Of a stretch of 64,000 nt of DNA, positions 52,956-62,184 are shown one piece after another. This stretch comes from Gaiellasilicea sp963811885. Its GTDB lineage: Bacteria; Actinomycetota; Thermoleophilia; Gaiellales; Gaiellaceae. The notes under the pieces are model-generated. The model did no database searches and had not been told where the DNA came from. It saw only the letters and a program-made list of their open reading frames with translations. How positions within the stretch are numbered: position 1 is the stretch's first letter; each line of letters starts with the position of its first letter. The stretch lies in contig CAWETB010000015.1 of the NCBI GenBank assembly GCA_963811885.1, positions 186,001 to 250,000 of the forward strand, in the 5' to 3' direction. Position numbers and translations under genes: made by a program.

Positions 52956-54712
52956 AGCTGATCCGGAACCTCGCCTTCGTCCGCGTCGCGCTCGTGCCGC
53001 TGGCGGTGACCAAGGTGGTGTTCGACCACGACGACTACCCGTCGCAGGGATACGAGCGGGCCGCCTGGGCCGTGGTCGGCGGCTACGCCGCGGTCGCCCT
53101 GCTGCTGGTCTGGCTGTCGTATCGCTGGCGCGGGCGGCTGCGCTACCTCGCGGCGCTGAGCGTCGTCACGGACTTCGCGATCACGACGGCCCTGATGTTC
53201 GCGTTCGCGTGGGAGCCGGCCCAGCCCCTGCGGTCGCTCCAGCTCCTGGTCGTGCTGGAGGCGGCGCTCTTCTTCCGCCTCGCCGGCGGGTTGATCGCCG
53301 GCGCGGTCACGTTCCCGATCCTGCTCGTCCTCGATCTCTGGCGGGAGGCGCAGTTCGACATTCCCGTCCGGTACGACGCGCTCGTGCTCCGGGTCGTCGT
53401 CGCCATGTCGCTCGGCGCGGTCGTGGGTCGGCTCGTCGACATGGAGCGCGGCCAGGCGCACGACGCCGAGGAGCGGGCTGCGGAGGCGGAGCGCCTCCGC
53501 GACGAGCTCGGCCGCCGGGTCGACCTGCTCGAGGCGACCAACCGCGCAGCGCGCGCGCTCGGCTCGTCGCTCGACCTCGAGCGGGCGTTCGCCGCGTTCG
53601 TGCGCGAGTTGCGCAGCCTGCTGCCGTTCGACCGCGCCGCGATCCTGCTCGCCGAGGGAGGCGGCGCCCGCGTGATGGCGACCGCGGGCATCGGCGCCCA
53701 GGACTACCTGGAGCCGGGGACTGCGATCACGGTGCCGGGCGAGATCCTCGAGGCCGTGATCGAGGACGGGCGCACGATCTACCGCGAGGACATCGCCGAG
53801 GACCGGTACCCGGAGGAGGCCGGCCTGCTCGCGCTCGGCGTCCGCGCCCGGGTGCTCGCGCCGCTCCAGCTCGGAACGCGCTCGATCGGCGCCCTCGCGA
53901 TCGCCCGCACCGAGCCCGCATCCTTCCGGGAGGAGGAGATCGCCCTGGTGACGTTCCTCGGGCGCCTCGTCGCGACGGCGGTACAGAACCTGCGCACCTA
54001 CGAGGCCGAGCGCGCAACGGTCGACGAGCTGCGGCGGCTCTCCGCGCTCCGCGCCGACTTCGTCTCGCTCGTCTCGCACGAGCTCCGCAGCCCGATGGCG
54101 GCGGTGATCGGCTCCGCCCGCACGCTGCAGGCGCGCTGGCGCGAGCTGAAGCCGGAGCAGCGCGAGGCGTTTCTCGCGGTGATCGCGGACGAGACGACGC
54201 GGCTGGCGGCGCTCGTCGGCGACGTGCTGGACACCTCCCGGATCGAGGCCGGCACCTTCGGCTATCGCTTCGACAACGTCGACCTGGCGGAGGTTCTGCG
54301 CGACTCGGTCGCGGCCGCGGAGATCGGGCAGGACGAGGTCCGGCTGACGGCGGAGCTGCCGGCCGCGCTGCCGAGGGTGCGCGGCGACGCGGAGCGGCTG
54401 CGTCAGCTCGTCGACAACCTGATCTCGAACGCGATCAAGTACTCCGACTCGGGCGGCGAGGTCATGGTGGAGGCAGGCGCCGACGACGGACACGTCGTCG
54501 TCCACGTCCGCGACTCGGGCCCGGGCATCGGCCTGGAGCACCAGACTCAGATCTTCGAGAAGTTCGGCCGCGTCGCCGGCTCTGCGAAACCCGGGACCGG
54601 CCTCGGTCTCTTCCTCTCGCGCTCCTTCGCCGAGGCGCACGGCGGCTCGCTCGACGTCGAGTCGTCGCCCGGCGAAGGCGCCGTCTTCACGCTGCGTCTG
54701 CCGGCGGGCTAG
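52952..54712 (+). CDS. GAF-domain sensor histidine kinase
   Basis: 586-aa kinase: five or six N-terminal membrane helices (to about residue 155), a short coiled coil, a GAF domain (about 205-350), then DHp with His in 'SLVSHELRSPMAAVIG' and HATPase boxes 'DNLISNAIKYSDSGGEV', 'DSGPGIGLEHQTQIFEKFGR', 'GTGLGLFLSRS'. GTG start overlaps the queG stop. No response regulator is adjacent, so the partner is elsewhere. Confidence 0.92.
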   Translation: MKLIRNLAFVRVALVPLAVTKVVFDHDDYPSQGYERAAWAVVGGYAAVALLLVWLSYRWRGRLRYLAALSVVTDFAITTALMFAFAWEPAQPLRSLQLLVVLEAALFFRLAGGLIAGAVTFPILLVLDLWREAQFDIPVRYDALVLRVVVAMSLGAVVGRLVDMERGQAHDAEERAAEAERLRDELGRRVDLLEATNRAARALGSSLDLERAFAAFVRELRSLLPFDRAAILLAEGGGARVMATAGIGAQDYLEPGTAITVPGEILEAVIEDGRTIYREDIAEDRYPEEAGLLALGVRARVLAPLQLGTRSIGALAIARTEPASFREEEIALVTFLGRLVATAVQNLRTYEAERATVDELRRLSALRADFVSLVSHELRSPMAAVIGSARTLQARWRELKPEQREAFLAVIADETTRLAALVGDVLDTSRIEAGTFGYRFDNVDLAEVLRDSVAAAEIGQDEVRLTAELPAALPRVRGDAERLRQLVDNLISNAIKYSDSGGEVMVEAGADDGHVVVHVRDSGPGIGLEHQTQIFEKFGRVAGSAKPGTGLGLFLSRSFAEAHGGSLDVESSPGEGAVFTLRLPAG

Positions 54713-56724
54713 CCGGGGAGCTTGACGCGCGTGAGCTTGAGCTCGCGGAGGAGCTGTGCGGCGCGCTTCGCGATCGCGGGCCGGACGTCGGCGGGCTCGA
54801 GCACGACCGCCTCGCCGCGGTCGGCGAGGATCTCGCTGATCAGCCAGTCCCGCGTCCCGACCTGCAGGGTCGCGAGCGCCGAGCCGTCCGTCAGCCTCGT
54901 CGCGCCGCGCTCGACGCGGTAGCGGGCGACGGGCTTCGCGTAGCGGACGCGCACCTGGTGGGCGTCCTCGAGGAAGTGGGGGTCGAAGCCGTCGCGGGGC
55001 TCGAAGCGCTCCTTGGTGACCCGCGCCGACCGCATCCGGTCGAGCCGGAAGGAGCGCTCGCCGTCCGAGGAGCGGTCCCAGGTGTGGATGATCCAGTTCG
55101 GGAGCACGCGCTCGAACGTGTACGGCTCGACGAGCCGCTCGGTCGGCGTCTCGTCGCCCTCCTTCATGTACTCGATCGCGACGACGCGGCGCTCGGCGAT
55201 CCCGCGCGACAGCGTCGCGACGAGCTCCTCCTCGTCGAGCTCCGAACGCGTCTCCGGCGTCTGGTGGTCCTCGAACTGCCCGAACGTGTCCTCGAGCTTC
55301 TTGCGGACGCGGTCGAGCGGCGTGTGCACCTGCGCCGCGATCGACGGCCCCACGATGTCGAGCGCGAGGCGGATCGCGCGCGCCTCGAGCGGTGTCAGGC
55401 GCGGCGCGAGCCGGAAGACGTCGCCGTACAGCTCCTTGTCGACGCGCACCGCGTTGCCGTCGAGCTCGGCGTAGACCGTGTAGCAGCCGCCGCCGAAGTT
55501 GACGAGGTTGAGCAGCGAGAGGTGATCCTGCAGCTCTTCGCGCGGGATGTGGAAGCGCGCGGCGAGGTCGTCGGCGTCGAGCTGCGCGTCGCGGCCCTCG
55601 CCGCAGGCGGCGAGCAGGTAGGCGAGGAGCGCCTGCAGCACCCCGAAGCGCTCCGGCGCGACGGCCGGCGCCGGCCGGTCGATCCCGTCCGGTGAGATCT
55701 CGGCGGCCTTCTCCCGCGCCAGCTTCGGCGGCTCGGCCTCATGCGCCTCGCGGACCCGGCGCAGCCCCTCGGCACAGGCGGATCGGAGCTCCTCGGGCTC
55801 CAGCGGGAGGGCGCGGCCGTTCTGGCGGAGCACCCAGCCGGCGAGCGGCTCGATCGCGGCGTACTCGGTCTCGAAGACGCCGTCCACGAGCGTGCCGGCC
55901 TCGTGCAGCGTCCGGTGCACCCACCAGGCGGTGTCGCCGTTGACCTCGATCTTCGCGGTTCCCTGAACGGGGCCGTGCTGCCAGTCCTCGCCGACGCGGT
56001 AGGCGTCGACGTCGAAGTCCTGCGGCAGGCGGAAGTCGCGCTCGCGGCGGGTGGCGAAGCGGATGTCGCTGCGCACGCGCGAGACGCGGAAGGTGCGGAT
56101 GTCGTCGTTGTCGAGATCGTGGCCGACGACGTACCAGGTGCCTCGATCGCGGCGCAATGCGTAGGGATTCAGCGTCCGCTCGCGCGTCTGGTCGCGCCGG
56201 GGCGACCAGTAGCTGAACTTGATCGTCCGCTGCTTCGAGATCGCCGACTCGAGCTTCGACAGGCGGCCGGCCATCTCGGGCGAGTAGTCGGGGTCGCGCA
56301 CCTGGACGCTGGCGGCGGTCTCCGTCGGCGCGTCGTCGAACCCGGGGCGCCCGAGCGCGAGGTTCTGCAGCGCCAGCCGCAGCGGCTCGGCGTACGCGAA
56401 CGTCCCCTCGAGCATGTAGAGCGCCGTCTGCAGCGCCGCCAGCTCGTCGTCGTCGAGCTCGAGCTCGTCCAGGAAGTAGTTCTCCGAGCGGAGCGTGTAC
56501 AGCTCCTCGCCGGTGAACTCGTCGCGCTGGGAGTGGAGCGGGACGCCGAGCGCGATCAGCTCGGCGCGGTCGGAGTAGAAGCGGCGTGCGAACGCCTCGT
56601 CCGACATCTCCGAGTACCCCTCGACGTTGCCCTTGACGTCACGAGCCGTCAGCGGTCGCCGCTCCGCCATCAGGAAGGCGACCAGCGAGAGCTGACGGAT
56701 CAGCTTGTCGGTGTCGTGCGACAC
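54709..56724 (-). CDS. pafBC: PafBC-type WYL transcriptional regulator (PafB-PafC fusion)
   Basis: 671-aa protein made of two HTH-WYL-WCX halves in tandem: first half with 'YWSPRRDQTRERTLNPYALRRDRGTWYVVGHDLDNDDIRTFRVSRV', second with 'AIEYMKEGDETPTERLVEPYTFERVLPNWIIHTWDRSSDGERSFRLDRM'. In mycobacteria PafB and PafC are separate subunits that activate the DNA-damage response; single-chain fusions occur in other actinobacteria. GTG start; TAGAGT lies 9 nt upstream. No proteasome genes in the window. Confidence 0.9.
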   Translation of the reverse strand: MSHDTDKLIRQLSLVAFLMAERRPLTARDVKGNVEGYSEMSDEAFARRFYSDRAELIALGVPLHSQRDEFTGEELYTLRSENYFLDELELDDDELAALQTALYMLEGTFAYAEPLRLALQNLALGRPGFDDAPTETAASVQVRDPDYSPEMAGRLSKLESAISKQRTIKFSYWSPRRDQTRERTLNPYALRRDRGTWYVVGHDLDNDDIRTFRVSRVRSDIRFATRRERDFRLPQDFDVDAYRVGEDWQHGPVQGTAKIEVNGDTAWWVHRTLHEAGTLVDGVFETEYAAIEPLAGWVLRQNGRALPLEPEELRSACAEGLRRVREAHEAEPPKLAREKAAEISPDGIDRPAPAVAPERFGVLQALLAYLLAACGEGRDAQLDADDLAARFHIPREELQDHLSLLNLVNFGGGCYTVYAELDGNAVRVDKELYGDVFRLAPRLTPLEARAIRLALDIVGPSIAAQVHTPLDRVRKKLEDTFGQFEDHQTPETRSELDEEELVATLSRGIAERRVVAIEYMKEGDETPTERLVEPYTFERVLPNWIIHTWDRSSDGERSFRLDRMRSARVTKERFEPRDGFDPHFLEDAHQVRVRYAKPVARYRVERGATRLTDGSALATLQVGTRDWLISEILADRGEAVVLEPADVRPAIAKRAAQLLRELKLTRVKLPG

Positions 56725-56756
56725 GGCCGCCCGACTCTATCGGCTTCGCGAAATGG

Positions 56757-57218
56757 CTACGCCGCGGCGAGCGAGCGCTCGAGGTGCTGGTGCGACGGGC
56801 AGTAGTCGCGCTCCGGGAGCGGTGTCCGCTGGCACGGCTTGCCCTTGCGCGTGGTCGCGCGGCAGCGCGCGACACCGCCGTCGAGAGCGCCCGCCTCGAG
56901 CTGCTCCTCGATGAATCCGACCGCGGCGGCGATGCCTTCCTTGACCGCCCAGGCGACCTGGGCCTGAGCCGTGATCGGGAAGAAGCGCCGAATGTCCTGG
57001 AAAAGTGCCCGGTCCGGCTTGGAGAAATAGTGCGGGTCTGCGGCGAGCCGCTCCATCGTCTGCTCGCACTGCTCGAGCACCGCACGGCGCGATTCGAGCT
57101 GGACGGAGGCCTCGGCGTAGGGGTCGATCAGATCCTTGATCGAGCGATAGATCGCTCGCGAATACTGATACATGCAGGCCTGCAATTGCACGAGTTGGGC
57201 TTCCATCTGTGCGGTCAT
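56757..57218 (-). CDS. Helical protein with C-terminal Cys/His zinc motif
   Basis: 153 aa. The N-terminal two thirds are helical ('VQLQACMYQYSRAIYRSIKDLIDPYAEASVQLESR'). The C-terminal ~35 residues carry 'RCRATTRKGKPCQ' and 'RDYCPSHQH', a Cys4/His-type zinc-binding motif seen in proteins that bind nucleic acid or act as small zinc knuckles. Upstream 'CAGGGAGCG' can serve as ribosome-binding site. Function unknown. Confidence 0.75.
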   Translation of the reverse strand: MTAQMEAQLVQLQACMYQYSRAIYRSIKDLIDPYAEASVQLESRRAVLEQCEQTMERLAADPHYFSKPDRALFQDIRRFFPITAQAQVAWAVKEGIAAAVGFIEEQLEAGALDGGVARCRATTRKGKPCQRTPLPERDYCPSHQHLERSLAAA

Positions 57219-57409
57219 CGCTCCCTGTCTATCCCGCAGTCAGGCCGAAAACACGGGTTTCGGCGGGGTGGTCGACACCGAGTATACGGACTCTCGGCGC
57301 TGTTACAAAGTCGCTGACATAAGTTTTCAGAATCGGAAACGCGAGGCGTCCGGACGGGGGTTGCTTGCGACGGCGTGTGCCCCGTCTCCAGACTCCTTAC
57401 ACCTCGCGT

Positions 57410-58084
57410 CTAGGGGACGATCTCACGTTGGTACGCAGAAGGGAAGACCGCGCGGGCGCGCTGCAGCGCCGATGACGCTTCGGCCTCGTCGTCGTAGACC
57501 CCCTGGAAGACGACGTAGTAGCCGGGATGGAGGCTCGCGTAGCGCGAGGAATCGAGGATGCCGACCCGGCGCAGGCCGCCGTCGCGAGCCTTCTTCGCCT
57601 GCGCTGCGGCGGCATCGCGGCCGTTCGCCTGTGGCAGCGAGAGGAGGACGATCGTCCAGCCGCGCTCCCCGGCGGGCCACGTGATCGCGGCGGGGTTGGC
57701 CGGGGGCGGGGGAGGAGTCGTCGTTTGAGTCGGCGCCGTGGTCGCGGTCGGTGCCGTCGTCGGCTCAGGCGCGGTCAGCGTCGGCGTGCCGCCGGTGACG
57801 GTCAGGCTGCCGCCCGTCGCGGTCGGGATCGCCGTTTCCTCCTCGCCGTCTCCGGAGATCGCGATCGCGGCACCGGTGCCGAGCACGGCGATCACGAGAC
57901 CGAGCAGCGCCGGCACGAGCCATGTGCCGGCCCAGTCGTGTCGCTCGGCGACCGACGTGGACGCCCGGGCGACGGGACCCGCCGGCTCCTGGACGAGGCG
58001 GTTGCCGCACTCGAGGCAGTACTCCTGACCCGGCTGCACCGTCGCGTTGCAGCGCGGGCAGCGGGCCTGTCCCGCGTCGCTCAT
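57410..58084 (-). CDS. Zinc-ribbon, membrane-anchored SPOR-like protein
   Basis: 224 aa. N-terminal zinc ribbon (Cys9, Cys12, Cys23, Cys26), a membrane helix (about 52-75), a Thr/Pro-rich extracytoplasmic linker, and a C-terminal domain 'GWTIVLLSLPQANGRDAAAAQAKKARDGGLRRVGILDSSRYASLHPGYYVVFQGVYDDEAEA' with SPOR-like repeats. SPOR domains bind denuded septal glycan, suggesting a division or wall role. ATG at 58084 chosen; it overlaps the stop of the upstream gene (ATGA). Confidence 0.75.
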   Translation of the reverse strand: MSDAGQARCPRCNATVQPGQEYCLECGNRLVQEPAGPVARASTSVAERHDWAGTWLVPALLGLVIAVLGTGAAIAISGDGEEETAIPTATGGSLTVTGGTPTLTAPEPTTAPTATTAPTQTTTPPPPPANPAAITWPAGERGWTIVLLSLPQANGRDAAAAQAKKARDGGLRRVGILDSSRYASLHPGYYVVFQGVYDDEAEASSALQRARAVFPSAYQREIVP

Positions 58085-58461
58085 CGCGCGTTCGCCGGCG
58101 CGTTGGCGACCGGGCGCCCGCACGTGGCGCAGAAACGGGAGCCCCACAGCAGCGGCGCGCCGCACTCGCATCTGGCGGTCTTCGGGACGCCCGGGGCGCG
58201 ATTCGCGGTGCCGAGGAGCACGTCGAGCTCGTGGATCCGCGCCTCGAGCCCGATCAGCTCGGCGCAGCGCTCGAGCAGCAGATCCTCGCGGAAGCGGTCG
58301 CGCCGGTACATCTCGAGCGAGAGGCCGCCCAGGTCGCGGAGCTTCTGCTCGCGCAGGCGCATGAGGGCGCGGCGCTCGCGCCGCAGCTCGCTGGCCGGCG
58401 GTGCGGGACGGCGGCGAGGACGGGCCGGCTCTCGCCGCAGCAGTCGTGGGAAGCGCACCAC
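58081..58461 (-). CDS. Small zinc-ribbon protein
   Basis: 126-aa basic protein with a coiled-coil centre and a C-terminal zinc ribbon ('CECGAPLLWGSRFCATCG', C-x-C-x9-C-x2-C). Partner of the SPOR-like gene by a 4-nt overlap. Unknown function; the paired zinc ribbons suggest the two proteins work together. Confidence 0.7.
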   Translation of the reverse strand: MVRFPRLLRREPARPRRRPAPPASELRRERRALMRLREQKLRDLGGLSLEMYRRDRFREDLLLERCAELIGLEARIHELDVLLGTANRAPGVPKTARCECGAPLLWGSRFCATCGRPVANAPANAR

Positions 58462-58471
58462 GGCGCCGAGT

Positions 58472-59900
58472 CTAGAGATCGATCACGACGAGGCGATCCT
58501 CCGTGAACTCACGAACGGCGTAGGCAGGCCCTTCGCGTGTGTTGCCGGAGTCCTTCACGCCCCCGTACGGCATCTGGTCGGCGCGGAACGTCGGAGCCTC
58601 GTTCACGGTGACGCCGCCGAACTCGAGCCGGCTCGCCGCCTCGAGAGCGACCTTCAGATCGCGCGTGAAGATGCCGGCCTGGAGGCCGTAGCGCGTCCCG
58701 TTCGCGAGCTCGATCGCCTCGTCCAGCGTGTCGTACGCGGTCACGGTGCACACGGGGCCGAAGACCTCCTCGCACGAGACCTTCAGGTCCGGCGCCGCCT
58801 TTGCGATCACCGTCGGCCGCACGAGCTCGCCCTCGAGCTCGCCGCCGGTCAGGATCTCGGCGCCGGCTGCGCGCGCCTCGTCGATCCAGGCCAGCACCCG
58901 CTCGCGCGCATCGCGGTCGATCAGCGGGCCGACGTCCGTCGCCTCGTCCGCGGGGTCGCCGACGACGAGCGCCTCGACCTTCGGGACGAACCGCGAGACG
59001 AGCTCGTCGTGGACCGCGCGCTGGACGTAGACGCGCTGCACCGAGATGCAGCTCTGGCCGGCGAACGAGAACGCATTCGCGGCGAGCCGCGTCGCGACGT
59101 CCTCGAGGTCGGCGTCCGCCTCGACGATCACCGGCGTCGCGTTCCCGAGCTCGAGCTTGACCCGCTTGCGCGGCGCCCGCTCGGCGAGCTTCCAGCCGAC
59201 GTCGCCCGACCCCGTGAAGGTGATCGCGCGGACACGCTCGTCCTCGACGAGGACGTCGCCGATCTCGGACTGCGGGGCCGACCAGGACGTTCAGCCAGCC
59301 GGGCGGCAGCTCCGCCTCGGCCATCAGCTCGGCGAGGAGGAGCGCGGAGAAGGGCGTCTGCGACGCGGGCTTGAGGACGGTTGCGCAGCCGGCCGCGAGC
59401 GCGGGGGCGATCTTGTGCGCGACCAGGTTGAGCGGGAAGTTGAAGGGCGAGATCGCGCCGACGACGCCGAGCGGCTGCCGCAGCGTGAAGGCGAGCTTCC
59501 CGGCGCCGGCCTGCGACGCGTCCATCGGGACCATCTCGCCGGCGAGCTTGCGCGCCTCGACCGCCGCGAACGTGAAGGTGGACATCGCGCGCGAGGCTTC
59601 GACGCGGGCGGCCTTGAGCGGCTTGCCGGCCTCGGCCGAGATCGTCTGCGCGACCTCCTCGTGGCGGCGGCCGAGCTGGCCCGCGACGCGGACGAGGATC
59701 TCGGCCCGCTTGTGGGCCGGCAGCGGCTCCCGCATCGCCGCCTCGGCAGCGTCGACCGCCCGCCTGGCCTCGGCTGCGCCTGCCTTCGCGACCCGCCCGA
59801 CGACGTCGCCGGAGTAGGGGGAGCGCACCTCGACCCAGTCGCCGGTCTCGACCCACTCGCCGGCGATCAACAGCTTCTTCTCGAGGGCTGTCGTGGCCAC
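58472..59900 (-). CDS. Aldehyde dehydrogenase (frameshifted near 59272)
   Basis: 476 aa after repair, the usual ALDH length. 'VGAISPFNFPLNLVAHKIAPALAAG' (Asn active site), 'ITFTGSGDVGWKLAERAPRKRVKLELGNATPVIV' (catalytic Glu), 'FAGQSCISVQRVYV' (nucleophilic Cys) and 'EEVFGPVCTV' are complete. The break at CCCGCAGTCC (reverse strand) is closed by one CG (GPAQSEIGDVLV). GTG start with TAGACT exactly 6 nt upstream. Substrate not determined; divergent from thiolase. Confidence 0.92.
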
Positions 59901-59906
59901 GTCCCG

Positions 59907-59916
59907 AGTCTATGCT
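59907..59916. promoter_or_regulatory. Overlapping divergent -10 boxes of ALDH and thiolase
   Basis: Leftward TAGACT (59907-59912, read on the reverse strand) and rightward TATGCT (59911-59916) share two bases. Each lies exactly 6 nt from its start codon (GTG at 59900, ATG at 59923). The two genes can hardly be transcribed at the same moment. Confidence 0.6.
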
Positions 59917-59922
59917 TCAGCT

Positions 59923-61071
59923 ATGGCCACGGACGCGCTCATCATCGACGCCGTTCGCAGCCCGATCGGGCGGCGGAACGGCTCGCTTGCGGGGACGCGC
60001 GGGGACGAGCTCGCGGGCCAGGTGCTGAACGGCCTCGTCGCGCGTCACGACCTCGATCCGGCCGAGGTCGAGGACGTCCAGATGGGCTGCGTCACCCAGA
60101 TCGGCGAGCAGGGCTGGAACATCGGCCGCATGGCGCCGATGGTCGCCGGCTGGCCCGAGACGGTCTGCGGCACGACGGTCGACCGCCAGTGCGGCTCGTC
60201 GATGCAGACGAACTTCAACGCCGCCGCAGCGATCTGGGCGGGCCAGCTCGACGTCGTCGTCTCGGCGGGCGTCGAGATGATGTCCCGCGTCCCGATGGGC
60301 TCGAACGGCGGCGATCTCTCCGACAAGCTGACCGAGCGCTGGCAGATCGTGCCGCAGGGAATCTCCGCCGAGGCGCTCGCGTCCGAGTGGAACCTCTCGC
60401 GCGAGTCGCTCGACAGCTACTCGCTCGAGTCTCATCGCCGTGCGATCGCGGCGAGCGACGACGGCAAGTTCGAGAACGAGATCGTCCCCGTCGAGGTCGG
60501 AGCCGCGGGCGCGGCCGTCCTCTTCGCCGTCGACGAGGCGCCGAGGCGCGACACGTCGGCCGAGAAGCTCGCCTCGCTCCAGCCTGCGTTCCTGCCCGAC
60601 GGCGTCGTCACTGCCGGGAACTCGAGCCAGATCGTCGACGGCGCGGCTGCCGTGCTCGTCACCAGCGAGGCGGCGGCATCGCGACTCGGCCTCGAGCCTC
60701 GGGCGCGCTTCGTCTCCTTCGGCCTCGCCGGCGTCGACCCGTACCGGATGCTGCACGGCAACCCCGAGGCGTGCCGCAAGGCGCTCGCGAAGGCGGGGCT
60801 GACGTGGGACGACATCGCCGTGATCGAGGTGAACGAGGCGTTCGCGTCGGTCGTGCTCCAGTTCGCGCACGACGCCGGGCTCGAGGACCGCTTCGACGAC
60901 ATCAACCCGAACGGCGGCGGCATCTCGCTCGGGCATCCGCTCGGCGCCACCGGCGCCCGGGTGACGGCGACGCTGCTGAACGAGCTCGAGCGCCGCGAGG
61001 CGCGATACGGGATCGCCTGCATGTGCATCGGCTTCGGCCAGGCGATCGCCGCGGTGATCGAGCGGGTTTAG
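59923..61071 (+). CDS. Acetyl-CoA acetyltransferase (thiolase)
   Basis: 382-aa thiolase that makes or cleaves acetoacetyl-CoA and longer 3-ketoacyl-CoA. Nucleophilic Cys90 in 'TVDRQCGSSMQTN'; 'NPNGGGISLGHPLGATGARV' with the catalytic His. The C-terminal Cys region reads 'CMCIGFGQAIA', with FGQA in place of the usual GGGQG. ATG at 59923 chosen over one ten codons upstream on the basis of the -10 box. 4-nt overlap with the convergent LysR stop. Confidence 0.93.
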   Translation: MATDALIIDAVRSPIGRRNGSLAGTRGDELAGQVLNGLVARHDLDPAEVEDVQMGCVTQIGEQGWNIGRMAPMVAGWPETVCGTTVDRQCGSSMQTNFNAAAAIWAGQLDVVVSAGVEMMSRVPMGSNGGDLSDKLTERWQIVPQGISAEALASEWNLSRESLDSYSLESHRRAIAASDDGKFENEIVPVEVGAAGAAVLFAVDEAPRRDTSAEKLASLQPAFLPDGVVTAGNSSQIVDGAAAVLVTSEAAASRLGLEPRARFVSFGLAGVDPYRMLHGNPEACRKALAKAGLTWDDIAVIEVNEAFASVVLQFAHDAGLEDRFDDINPNGGGISLGHPLGATGARVTATLLNELERREARYGIACMCIGFGQAIAAVIERV

Positions 61072-62009
61072 GCAGCGAGCGGCGCGAGCGACGCGCCCAC
61101 CTCGGCGCAGACCTCACGCGCGACAGCGGCGAAGGCCTGCGATGCGGGGGAGCGGTGGCGGTCTCGGTGCCAGGCGAGAGCGATCCGACGTGCCGGGATC
61201 TCCGGCTCCAGCTCGAGGATCGTCACGCGCTCGTCGTTCGGGTCGATCGTCAACAGCGGGACGAGCGCAGCGCCGAAGCCGGCGCCGACGAGACCCTGCA
61301 CGGTGCCGTTGTCGTCCGATCGAAACGCGACGTCCAACCCGACCCCGCGGGTCGTCAGCTCCCCTTCGGCGAGTGCGGTGCTGCGGCAGGCGCGATTGCC
61401 GATCAGGGTCAGGTCGCCGAGGTCGCCGAGGCCGGCTCGTCCGAGTCCGGCGAGCTCGTGGTCGGTCGGGACGAGCAGCACATAGGCATCCCGGAGGAGC
61501 TCTTCGGTCTCGAACGGTCCCTCGAGGGTGGGGAGCATCGCGAAGGCGAGGTCGAGCTCACCCCGCTCGATCAGCCGAAGCAGGTCGTCGTCCGACGCCG
61601 ACTCCGTCAGCTCGAGCCCGACGAGAGGCCAGGCGGCGAGGAACCGCCGCATCACCTCGGGCAGGACCTTGGCGCCGACGCTCTGGAACGTCCCGATCCG
61701 CAGGTGGCCGCTCTCACCCTGGGCGAGCGCGGCCATGTCCGCCCGAGCGGCGTGGAGGCGGGAGATGACCGCCTCGGCGTGTCGCAGCAGCAGCGAGCCC
61801 GCTTCGGTCAGCGACACGGCGCGCGGACCGCCCGGTCGCTCGAGCAGCCGCTCTCCGACGATGCGTTCGAGCGTCTGGATCTGCTGGCTGACGGCGGACT
61901 GCGTGTACCCGAGCGACTCCGCCGCGCGCCCGAACGTCCCCTCCCGGGCGACGGCCTCCAGGGCGGCCAGGTGGCGGAACTCGACGCCGAGCCAACTATC
62001 AGGTTCCAT
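61068..62009 (-). CDS. LysR-type transcriptional regulator
   Basis: 313-aa LysR protein: N-terminal winged HTH 'LEAVAREGTFGRAAESLGYTQSAVSQQIQTLERIVGERLLER', linker helix, and periplasmic-binding-like effector domain ('LRIGTFQSVGAKVLPEVMRRFLAAWP...'). Transcribed away from a 30-codon membrane peptide gene and from the hydroxyacyl-CoA dehydrogenase gene; inverted repeats in the gap are candidate operators. Effector unknown. Confidence 0.93.
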   Translation of the reverse strand: MEPDSWLGVEFRHLAALEAVAREGTFGRAAESLGYTQSAVSQQIQTLERIVGERLLERPGGPRAVSLTEAGSLLLRHAEAVISRLHAARADMAALAQGESGHLRIGTFQSVGAKVLPEVMRRFLAAWPLVGLELTESASDDDLLRLIERGELDLAFAMLPTLEGPFETEELLRDAYVLLVPTDHELAGLGRAGLGDLGDLTLIGNRACRSTALAEGELTTRGVGLDVAFRSDDNGTVQGLVGAGFGAALVPLLTIDPNDERVTILELEPEIPARRIALAWHRDRHRSPASQAFAAVAREVCAEVGASLAPLAA

Positions 62010-62014
62010 GATCG

Positions 62015-62051
62015 AGTCGAAGAATAACTCGACTTGCTCTAATAGAGCAAG
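62015..62051. promoter_or_regulatory. Inverted repeats in the lysR divergent region
   Basis: Two overlapping elements: AGTCGA (62015-62020)/TCGACT (62029-62034), and a perfect CTTGCTCT (62033-62040)-AAT-AGAGCAAG (62044-62051). The second has the T-N11-A style dyad typical of LysR binding sites and sits between the two divergent start codons. Confidence 0.55.
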
Positions 62052-62068
62052 CGACGCATGCTACGAAC

Positions 62069-62161
62069 ATGACCATCCTCGTGATTCTGTTCATCGTCGT
62101 CGTCGGTCCGCTCGCAGTGCTCTACGGCGCTGACTCGCGCCTCGACGAGCCCCGCCGGTAG
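62069..62161 (+). CDS. 30-aa single-helix membrane peptide
   Basis: MTILVILFIVVVGPLAVLYG is one membrane helix, followed by a charged tail 'ADSRLDEPRR'. The layout (helix then YGxDSRxDE) recurs in short actinobacterial membrane peptides that I know only as unnamed proteins. It begins 18 nt after the LysR-type palindrome and ends 23 nt before the dehydrogenase gene. Too short for most gene finders. Confidence 0.55.
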   Translation: MTILVILFIVVVGPLAVLYGADSRLDEPRR

Positions 62162-62184
62162 CCCCGTCTGTAGGATCGCGCGCC

